This document shows, piece by piece, positions 7,093 through 12,371 of a DNA stretch of 15,832 nt. The stretch covers positions 1 through 15,832 of the forward strand of contig JBCBEX010000095.1 in NCBI GenBank assembly GCA_038528235.1, written 5' to 3'. Origin of the DNA: JBCBEX01 sp038528235 (GTDB taxonomy: Bacteria > Bacteroidota > Rhodothermia > Rhodothermales > Rubricoccaceae). Both the position numbers and the translations under genes were made by a program. Positions within the stretch are counted from its first letter, which is position 1. Every line of letters starts with the position of its first letter. A model generated the notes under the pieces. That model saw only the letters and a program-made list of their open reading frames with translations, searched no databases and was not told the DNA's origin.

Positions 7093-9330
7093 CTATCGGA
7101 TAATCACGAACTTGCCGGTCTGGACGTCGCCGGTGTCTTCGTCCTGGACGGAGAAGAAGTAGAGCCCGGAGGCCAGGCGAAGGTTGTTCTCGGAGAGCAC
7201 GTCCCAGGCATGCTCGCCGCTGGCCACGACGCGGTTGTCGGCGCTGAAGGTGTCGTACCACCGGATGTCGCCGCGGTAGGTCGCCGCGTCGTGGTTGAGT
7301 TCGGTGACGATCTCGCCGGCCATCGTGTAGATGCGGATGACGGCGCGCGGCGGCAGGTTGAAGAAGTAGAGCTTGCGCTGGGTGGCCAGTTCGCCGTCCC
7401 AGGCGGCTTCGAGGCGGAACGGGTTCGGGTAGACGCCCACTTCGCCGTTGTTGGGCAGCCCCTCGGCGCTGGGATCTTCGACGGCCGAGGTGCCGGGGAA
7501 GACACGCACCGCGCCGAGCGTCCGGCTCGACTCCAGCGGCTCCAGCCCCACGTCGGGGTCGCCCTGGTCGAAGGCGGTCACGGAGAACGCATACTGCCAG
7601 CCGTTGAGTAGCCCCTCGGCCACGAAGCGGTAGCGGTAGACGTTGTCGTCGCCCGGGAACGTGACCGGGTCCTGGAGGCGGATGTCCTGGAACCCGTTGT
7701 TGAAGCCGACGCGGTTGCCTGCCTCGTCGTACTGTGCGATGAGGCCCGCTTCGCCGATGATGTTGCCCGCGGCGTCGTCGCCCGGATCGGAGCGGTAGAC
7801 GCGGTAGCCCTCGAAGTCGGCGCGCCCGCTCACCGGGTCGATGGCGTTCTCGGCGAAGTCGTCCCAATAGAGGATCGCGCGGCCGGACTCGACCTCGACG
7901 CGCACGTTCGGGCCAGGCGGCGGCTCGGGGATGAGGTAGCGGTCGAGCGTGCCGTTGCCGTTGAGGTCTTCGCCGGTGTCGAGGCGCCCGTTGTAGTTGG
8001 CGTCTTCACCGGCAAAGGTGCGCTGGGCGAAGAAGGCGTTGGTGCGCAGGAGCGCACGCGTCTCGTCCGTGTCGAGGCGGCGCCCGCCGAGGTCCTGGAA
8101 GCGATCCGGCTTGAGGGCCGCCACCCACGCGAACGTCGCCGTGAGCGATTCGCCCGCTTCGAGGCGCGGGAACGGGCCGATGCTGTAGAGGCCAATCCAG
8201 TTGCCCTGCGACACGAGGCCGTCGGACGACAGCCGGTCGGCGAGCGAGCCCTGTCCCTCCTGGCCGGGAATGGGCTGGTCGAGCGGGAGCGGCGTCGCCA
8301 TGCGGAAGTAGCGGTCGTCGTCGCTGCCGGGGCGCGCCAGCGTGGGGTTGGCGTCAGCGAACTTCCAGTAGCGCGTGTGGACGAGCGGGACGGAGAGGCC
8401 GTCGGCCACGTACTCGTCGGCCACGAACGGGTGGAAGAAGCGCTCGGCCCCCGCGTCGTTCCAGGTCGCGCCGAGGAAGCTGACGGAGCCGTAGGTGTTG
8501 AGGCTCTCCTCGTCGCCGCCGAGGTTGTAGGCGTAGGACACGAAGAGCGAGTCGTCGGGGGTGTAGGAAACGGCCCCGTCCTCGCCGACGGTCGGGTAGC
8601 CGAGCACACCGCGGCCGTTCTTGTTGAAGAAGTCGCCGCCGCCCTCCTGCGTCGTGAACACGTTGCGGACGACGAGGTCCTCCCAGATGCCGACGTAGAC
8701 CGAGTCGAGCGGGCCGCCGGAGACGTTTTCGACCTCGAACTCCATCACTACGAAGGCCTCGGCGAAGGGGAAGCTGTAGGCGTAGGAGCGCTGGCGCACC
8801 ACGATGCCGAGGCTGCCCTGGGGGTCTGGCGTCGGCGTGGAGGTGCCGGGGATGACGGCAAAGGTGTCGGCGTAGGCCGTGAGGAAGTCCTGCTGGCTGA
8901 CGGCGAGCGGCGAGAAGGCAGGCGAGCCGAGCAGCGTGGAGCGCTCCTGGAAGGGCTCGGCCTGCACGAACTCGAAGCCGCCCGCGCCGGGCGAATAGCC
9001 CCCGCCGGAGGTGATGGAGCCCGTGCGCACCGAGATGGTGCCGTCCGGCCGCACCGCGCCGACCCACAGGCCCGCCTCGAAGAGGTGCTCGATGCCGGAG
9101 TCGAGCGGGTACTCGAACGACGGCGCGCCGGAGGGCGCGTTGCGGATGTTGTTGTTGCCGACGTAGCCCGCGTTGGTGACGGTCAGCCCCACGTTGCCGA
9201 TGTCTACGACGCGCTCCTCGAACGGCTGGGCAGCCGCGCGGTCGGCCGCGCCCGGGAGGACGAGCAGGAGGGAGAAGACCAGAAGCGGGACCCGAGACAG
9301 GCGGGCTCCAAGCGTAGTGGTGGCGGCCAT
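7093..9330 (-). CDS. secreted T9SS type A cargo protein with Ca-loop pair and FN3-like region
   Basis: 745 residues. The start at 9330 gives a signal peptide (MAATTTLGARLSRVPLLVFSLLLVLPG..., cleavage near AAAQ) and lies about 20 nt after the predicted transcription start. The larger open frame to 9468 runs through the promoter. Residues about 36-430 are a large beta-rich domain (IEHLFEAGLWVGA; SYAYSFPFAEAFVVMEFEVEN; VYVGIWEDLVVRN) common in Bacteroidota secreted proteins of unknown role. At about 440-462, DANYNGRLDTGEDLNGNGTLD is two consecutive EF-hand/dockerin-like Asp-Asn-Gly loops, probably binding Ca2+. An FN3-like segment follows (ILYWDDFAE; FEGYRVYRSDPG; WQYAFSVTAFDQGDPD). Residues about 655-745 are a T9SS sorting domain (VGVYPNPFR; IRIYTMAGEIV; LASGLYFFSV; TGKFVIIR). 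It is the first gene of the minus-strand unit. No enzyme motif was seen. Confidence 0.86.
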   Translation of the reverse strand: MAATTTLGARLSRVPLLVFSLLLVLPGAADRAAAQPFEERVVDIGNVGLTVTNAGYVGNNNIRNAPSGAPSFEYPLDSGIEHLFEAGLWVGAVRPDGTISVRTGSITSGGGYSPGAGGFEFVQAEPFQERSTLLGSPAFSPLAVSQQDFLTAYADTFAVIPGTSTPTPDPQGSLGIVVRQRSYAYSFPFAEAFVVMEFEVENVSGGPLDSVYVGIWEDLVVRNVFTTQEGGGDFFNKNGRGVLGYPTVGEDGAVSYTPDDSLFVSYAYNLGGDEESLNTYGSVSFLGATWNDAGAERFFHPFVADEYVADGLSVPLVHTRYWKFADANPTLARPGSDDDRYFRMATPLPLDQPIPGQEGQGSLADRLSSDGLVSQGNWIGLYSIGPFPRLEAGESLTATFAWVAALKPDRFQDLGGRRLDTDETRALLRTNAFFAQRTFAGEDANYNGRLDTGEDLNGNGTLDRYLIPEPPPGPNVRVEVESGRAILYWDDFAENAIDPVSGRADFEGYRVYRSDPGDDAAGNIIGEAGLIAQYDEAGNRVGFNNGFQDIRLQDPVTFPGDDNVYRYRFVAEGLLNGWQYAFSVTAFDQGDPDVGLEPLESSRTLGAVRVFPGTSAVEDPSAEGLPNNGEVGVYPNPFRLEAAWDGELATQRKLYFFNLPPRAVIRIYTMAGEIVTELNHDAATYRGDIRWYDTFSADNRVVASGEHAWDVLSENNLRLASGLYFFSVQDEDTGDVQTGKFVIIR

Positions 9331-9359
9331 GCAGACCCGAGAAATGGCGGAGAGAGGTA

Positions 9360-9392
9360 CAAAAATGTACGCTGCCCGGCGGACTTGACAAA
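9360..9392 (-). promoter_or_regulatory. Bacteroidota-type promoter of the T9SS cargo unit
   Basis: On the minus strand TTTG (9392-9389) is followed after exactly 19 nt by TACATTTTTG (9369-9360). This closely matches the Bacteroidota primary-sigma pattern TTTG-N19-TAnnTTTG. Transcription would start near 9352, leaving a leader of about 20 nt before the ATG at 9330. GTACATTTTTGTAC (9370-9357) is an inverted repeat (GTACA/TGTAC, 4-nt spacer) that overlaps the -7 element and could be an operator. Confidence 0.68.
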
Positions 9393-9763
9393 GCTCGCAG
9401 CTTCGGGCTTTACGCTGGCTTAACCAGCCAATGCGGTCCGGCGCACCTGTGCAACCCTCGGACTGCACGCGCCTTAGCGGGTTCGCAACCGCCGAACGCT
9501 TCGCTGTGTATTCAAAGTGCGCGCCGCCACTTGTCTGACTCCCGCACCTGCAGGGTCACGGCGAGTTCAGCAGATCGCCTCGCGTGGATCGCTCATGGCA
9601 TCAACCGCTCAAGGCAACAAGCCAGATCCTTACGGCACCTTCAATCGTCGGGCCAGGCAGGCAAGCGTTGGGGCGGGACCTCACCGCTCGCCGTCGGTGA
9701 CTGCGCCACGGACTGGCGGCACACGCATCACGGACCAGCGCATGCTTTGGTACTCAGACAAGC

Positions 9764-9812
9764 ACCCCCTGCCTAGGGGTAAGCCAGGAAAAGGTCGGAC
9801 CACTTTACCCCT
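9764..9812. promoter_or_regulatory. cluster of inverted AGGGGT motifs, candidate regulator site
   Basis: AGGGGTAA (9775-9782) and TTACCCCT (9805-9812) are perfect 8-bp inverted copies separated by 22 nt. A third inverted half, CCCCT (9766-9770), faces the first (AGGGG at 9775-9779) across 4 nt. They lie about 210 to 260 bp upstream of the predicted rhodopsin promoter. The regulator is unknown and chance occurrence is possible. Confidence 0.3.
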
Positions 9813-9996
9813 CCCTGGGCCCGTCGCTTGGAGCGTCTTGCCTTCCACCCGTCGCACCGCTGGTGCTTGAGGAACGGTCTGGTTCTCCCACGCGGCAGAG
9901 CGCGCTGGAGGCCGCAAGAAGAGAATTTTTGTTAATGCCCCGCCCAAAATCGACCAACGGACTCCATATGGACGTTTTGACCGTTCGCAAGGTTGT

Positions 9997-10022
9997 AGTC
10001 GGGTCAGAAAAATCGGCCGACT
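9997..10022. promoter_or_regulatory. inverted repeat abutting the rhodopsin promoter, candidate operator
   Basis: AGTCGG (9997-10002) and CCGACT (10017-10022) are 6-bp inverted arms around 14 nt, ending 1 nt before the -33 TTTG box. The position suits an activator or repressor of rhodopsin transcription. The arms are short, so support is modest. Confidence 0.3.
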
Positions 10023-10023
10023 G

Positions 10024-10058
10024 TTTGGAAATCCCGGCGTAACCCTGTATTGTTTTTG
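10024..10058 (+). promoter_or_regulatory. Bacteroidota-type promoter of the rhodopsin cluster
   Basis: TTTG (10024-10027), a 20-nt spacer, then TATTGTTTTTG (10048-10058) matches the TTTG-N19/20-TAnnTTTG pattern. It sits in the AT-rich part of the gap and points toward the rhodopsin gene. Transcription should begin near 10065, giving a leader of about 175 nt. Confidence 0.65.
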
Positions 10059-10064
10059 TGGCAC

Positions 10065-10241
10065 GGTGCTGTACCAGCGTTCGCATTTCCTTGCTGGTTG
10101 CCCCACCACGCTGAGCGTGCCCTGCGCTCCCGACACTTCCTCCTAGACGGCCCTTCTCTCTTACGACCGCCTACCGAGAGCCTGCTCGGAAGCGCTTTGT
10201 GCGCTGCTCATCACATCACCTCACACACAGGCAGGGTTCCC
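10065..10241 (+). promoter_or_regulatory. long hairpin-rich 5' leader of the rhodopsin mRNA
   Basis: Between the predicted transcription start and the ATG lie several small stem-loops: ACCAGC/GCTGGT (10073-10078 with 10093-10098), CCGAG/CTCGG (10174-10178 with 10185-10189) and AGCGC/GCGCT (10191-10195 with 10201-10205). The last stretch, including CACCTCACACAC (10217-10228), is unstructured and C/A-rich. No known riboswitch fold was recognised, and no strong Shine-Dalgarno site precedes the start. Confidence 0.4.
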
Positions 10242-11048
10242 ATGTTCGACCTACCTAGTTTGACCGCCGGGCAGTACAGCCTCGCGTTCAACATGTTTTC
10301 CTTCACGATCGCGTCCATGCTGGCGACGTTCGTGTTCCTCCTCGTGGCTCAGGGCCGTGTGGCTCCCAAGTACCGCATCTCGCTGATCGTCTCGGCGCTT
10401 GTGGTCGGGATCGCGGCCTACCACTACATCCGCATCCTCGGCAGCTGGCAGGGCGCCTACATGCTCGACCAAGCTACCGAGATGTACAACGCAAGTGGCA
10501 AGCCGTTCAACGACGCTTACCGCTACGTGGACTGGCTCCTCACGGTGCCGCTTCTCGTGGTTGAGCTCGTGCTCGTGCTCGCGCTGCCGAAAGAGAAGAG
10601 CGGCTCGCTCATCGCGCGTCTCTCCATCGCGGCCGTGTTCATGATTGGCCTGGGCTACCCAGGTGAGATCGCACCGGACGACGCCAATGGCACGCGCGCG
10701 CTCTGGGGCTTCCTCTCCTCGGTTCCGTTCGCCTACATCCTCTACGTCCTCTGGTCGGAGTTGGGCTCGGCAATGGACCGGCAGTCGGCCCGGGTCCAGA
10801 AGCTCTTCAGCAACATCCGCCTTCTCCTGCTGGCGACGTGGGGCTTCTACCCGATCGTGTACATGGCTCCGTTCCTCGGCATCTCTGGTGCTGGTGCGGA
10901 AATCGCCATCCAGGTTGGCTACAGCATCGCTGACGTGGCTGCCAAGGCAGGCTACGGCCTCATGATCTATGCCATCGCACGTGCCAAGTCTGACGACGAA
11001 GGCTACGTGGTCGGCGAAACCATGGTGGCACAGCGCGCTGCGGCGTAA
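10242..11048 (+). CDS. xanthorhodopsin-like light-driven proton pump
   Basis: 268-residue, seven-helix retinal protein of the inner membrane that should export H+ in light. Helix C has RYVDWLLTVPLLVVEL: D97 (Schiff-base counter-ion/acceptor), T101 and E108 (proton donor), the DTE signature of outward proton pumps, not the NDQ of sodium pumps. H61 matches the His that pairs with the counter-ion in proteorhodopsin and xanthorhodopsin. K235 in helix G (DVAAK) binds retinal. L105 is the residue associated with green absorption in proteorhodopsins. TRALWGFLSS in helix E puts Gly156 where bacteriorhodopsin has Trp138; this small residue opens the fenestration used for the carotenoid antenna in xanthorhodopsin and Gloeobacter rhodopsin. 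The ATG at 10242 is chosen because helix A follows; the frame is open upstream to 10050 but overlaps the promoter. It is the first gene of a cluster with crtYcd and blh, which supply its retinal. Confidence 0.95.
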   Translation: MFDLPSLTAGQYSLAFNMFSFTIASMLATFVFLLVAQGRVAPKYRISLIVSALVVGIAAYHYIRILGSWQGAYMLDQATEMYNASGKPFNDAYRYVDWLLTVPLLVVELVLVLALPKEKSGSLIARLSIAAVFMIGLGYPGEIAPDDANGTRALWGFLSSVPFAYILYVLWSELGSAMDRQSARVQKLFSNIRLLLLATWGFYPIVYMAPFLGISGAGAEIAIQVGYSIADVAAKAGYGLMIYAIARAKSDDEGYVVGETMVAQRAAA

Positions 11049-11056
11049 CTGCCTGT

Positions 11057-11073
11057 GGCGCCTCCAGGGCGCC
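11057..11073 (+). other. small GC hairpin after the rhodopsin stop
   Basis: GGCGCC (11057-11062) and GGCGCC (11068-11073), itself palindromic, form a 6-bp stem around TCCAG, 8 nt after the rhodopsin stop. It precedes a stronger hairpin. Confidence 0.35.
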
Positions 11074-11088
11074 GCTGTCACCGACACC

Positions 11089-11123
11089 GCGTGGGGAGGC
11101 TCGCCGCCAGAGCCTCCCCATGC
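11089..11123 (+). other. strong intercistronic hairpin after the rhodopsin gene
   Basis: GCGTGGGGAGGCT (11089-11101) pairs with AGCCTCCCCATGC (11111-11123): 13 bp with a single G-U pair and a 9-nt loop. The following sequence (GGCTGTCCTG) has no U-run, so a full intrinsic terminator is unlikely. Partial attenuation or 3'-end protection of the rhodopsin mRNA would fit, letting the pump be made in excess over the downstream pathway enzymes. Confidence 0.6.
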
Positions 11124-11225
11124 GGCTGTCCTGTCTCCGCTGTCCCCCGTCTTGGGACACGGCCTATGCCAGGTCTCACCCACCTGCAGGGCGCTCACTC
11201 CCGCTCTGCTCCTCCGGACGAAACG

Positions 11226-11477
11226 ATGTCGAATGTGCTCATGGCTAAATCGACCGAGCGGCCTCTCTTGACCACCTTGCTCCTCGCGCTCTGCATTGGC
11301 ACCGCCGCGGGTGCAGCCTTCGGTGTGTTCTTCGGGGCATTCGCCTCGGTCTTCCACAACGGTCCCGAACTGTGGACCGGAATCCGCGAGTCGTGGGGCT
11401 TCTTTGCCCTCATCGGCGCAGCGATGGGCCTCGCCTATGGGTACGCGCGCCACGCGCGGCCAGGCACACGCCCGTGA
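11226..11477 (+). CDS. small two-helix glycine-zipper membrane protein, unknown function
   Basis: 83 residues from the ATG at 11226 (or 78 from the ATG at 11241). I do not recognise the family. The N-terminus is short and polar, helix 1 spans about 13-41, a short loop (FHNGPELWTGIRES) follows, helix 2 spans about 57-73, and the tail is basic (YARHARPGTRP). Both helices carry perfect glycine zippers: G25, G29, G33, G37 in helix 1 and G64, G68, G72 in helix 2. This pattern favours tight helix packing or oligomerisation. The gene lies 177 bp after the rhodopsin gene and 20 bp before crtYcd on the same strand, so it is probably in the same transcript. Its length, hydrophobic pattern and compact spacing support a real gene. 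The upstream in-frame extension to 11055 is basic and proline-rich and overlaps the hairpin, so I leave it out. A role with the rhodopsin or carotenoid enzymes is inference from position only. Confidence 0.72.
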   Translation: MSNVLMAKSTERPLLTTLLLALCIGTAAGAAFGVFFGAFASVFHNGPELWTGIRESWGFFALIGAAMGLAYGYARHARPGTRP

Positions 11478-11497
11478 CCTCCTAAGCTTCGCTCGCG

Positions 11498-12322
11498 ATG
11501 ACCTACCTCCAATTCCACTTTGCGTTCACGCTGCCAGCGATCCTCATGCTGAAGGTCGTAGGCCCCCGCGTCGCCGCTCGCGACGCGATGAAGGCGGGCG
11601 TGTCGCTCCTCACCATCACCACCATCGCCTTCGTCTACACGACCCCCTGGGACAACTACCTCGTGGAGACGCAGGTGTGGGGCTATGGTCCTGGTCGCGT
11701 GCTAGGCACGGTCGGCCACGTTCCCATTGAGGAATACCTCTTTTTCATTCTCCAGCCGCTCCTGACCGGCCTGTGGCTCTTCCGCCTGTTGTGGCGCGAG
11801 GCCCCCGGTACCGGCTGGACCACCGCGACCTTCCTCGAAGCCCCCTCGCGGGCTGCTCGCTGGGCAGGTGTCGCGGTCTGGCTCGCTGCTTCCGTGTGGG
11901 GCCTCTTCCTGCTCGCGGAGGATTCGACGCGCTACCTCGCTCTCATCCTCGTCTGGGCCGCCCCCGTGATCGCCTTCCAGTGGGCCTACGGCGGGCACCA
12001 CCTCTGGCGTTTCCGCCGCCTCGCTGCGCTCGCCGTCGCCGTGCCGACTCTCTACCTCTGGGTAGCCGACTGGATCGCGTTGGCACTGGGCATCTGGCAC
12101 ATCTCGGAGAAATACACGACGGGGCTTGCCCTCTTCGGACTGCCCATCGAAGAAGCGCTGTTCTTCCTCGTCACCAACATTCTCGTCGTGCAAGGCCTCC
12201 TGCTGATGCTGCACACCTGGAAGGTGCCGTCGCTCCTGGACGCGAAGCCCGTCCACCGGAGCTCGACGCAGCGCATCGGCGACGCGGGCTCTGCCAGCCG
12301 CGCGGAGCCTGTGACGGCATGA
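11498..12322 (+). CDS. crtYcd: lycopene cyclase, fused CrtYc-CrtYd type
   Basis: 274-residue polytopic membrane enzyme, expected to cyclise the ends of lycopene to give beta-carotene. Two homologous halves are visible. Each carries the family's Pro-Ile-Glu-Glu motif followed by Phe-rich helix: HVPIEEYLFF (P76, E78, E79) and GLPIEEALFF (P216, E218, E219). The first half also has TTPWDN (48-53) and the second DW...IW.ISEKYTTG (191-209), both typical of the CrtYc/CrtYd family. The fused arrangement is the form found in archaea and many Bacteroidota; actinobacteria use separate subunits. The basic tail after about residue 245 is low-complexity. The start is 20 nt after the preceding small gene, with a pyrimidine-rich stretch and no clear Shine-Dalgarno. 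Product specificity (beta versus mono-cyclisation) cannot be read from sequence, but the downstream blh argues for beta-carotene. Confidence 0.92.
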   Translation: MTYLQFHFAFTLPAILMLKVVGPRVAARDAMKAGVSLLTITTIAFVYTTPWDNYLVETQVWGYGPGRVLGTVGHVPIEEYLFFILQPLLTGLWLFRLLWREAPGTGWTTATFLEAPSRAARWAGVAVWLAASVWGLFLLAEDSTRYLALILVWAAPVIAFQWAYGGHHLWRFRRLAALAVAVPTLYLWVADWIALALGIWHISEKYTTGLALFGLPIEEALFFLVTNILVVQGLLLMLHTWKVPSLLDAKPVHRSSTQRIGDAGSASRAEPVTA

Positions 12323-12326
12323 GTGA

Positions 12327-12369
12327 CGGAGGCGGTGGTAGGTTTCGGAAACCTGTTTCACCGCCTCCG
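12327..12369 (+). promoter_or_regulatory. hairpin covering the blh translation-initiation region
   Basis: CGGAGGCGGTG (12327-12337) pairs perfectly with CACCGCCTCCG (12359-12369) over 11 bp. Inside, AGGTTT (12340-12345) pairs with AAACCT (12349-12354) around CGG. The structure starts 4 nt after the crtYcd stop and ends 2 nt before the blh ATG, so it fills the gap and should occlude ribosome loading. The only SD-like GGAGG in the gap (12328-12332) is buried in the 5' arm. No U-run follows, which argues against a terminator. Confidence 0.62.
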
Positions 12370-12371
12370 AC

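Larger units (their letters stand above)
9331..10241. other. long non-coding divergent intergenic region
   Basis: 911 bp between the secreted-protein unit (leftward) and the rhodopsin cluster (rightward). Short open frames cross it on both strands, but their translations are basic, Arg/Pro/Ser-rich and unlike any family, with no start context, so I call no gene. It holds a leftward promoter (9360-9392), inverted AGGGGT-type motifs (9764-9812), a perfect palindrome TCCATATGGA (9963-9972), AGTCGG/CCGACT arms (9997-10022), a rightward promoter (10024-10058) and a hairpin-rich leader. The stretch from about 9910 to 10060 is visibly more AT-rich than its surroundings. I see no tRNA-like cloverleaf or mobile-element end. 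Confidence 0.7.

Noticed and set aside
9370..9430. Plus-strand sigma70-like promoter (TTGACA at 9385-9390)
   Set aside because: The -10-like partner is weak, there is no gene for over 800 bp downstream on that strand, and the same bases fit the minus-strand Bacteroidota promoter better.
7093..9468. Longer start at 9468 for the T9SS cargo gene
   Set aside because: The extra 46 residues include the promoter region and lack signal features. The ATG at 9330 gives a proper signal peptide.
9517..10136. Overlapping short open frames in the divergent gap (9517-9870, 9531-9776, 9681-10136, 9805-10086)
   Set aside because: Products are low-complexity without recognisable domains, they overlap one another on both strands, and regulatory sequence occupies the same DNA.
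10399..10965. Plus-strand frames 10399-10644 and 10645-10965 inside the rhodopsin gene
   Set aside because: Ser/Arg-rich out-of-frame readings of the rhodopsin coding sequence.
10050..11048. Rhodopsin starting at a TTG at 10050
   Set aside because: That start overlaps the predicted promoter and adds 64 residues unlike any rhodopsin N-terminus.
11055..11225. N-terminal extension of the small membrane protein to 11055
   Set aside because: The extension is Arg/Pro-rich and runs through the intercistronic hairpin; the hydrophobic protein begins cleanly at 11226.
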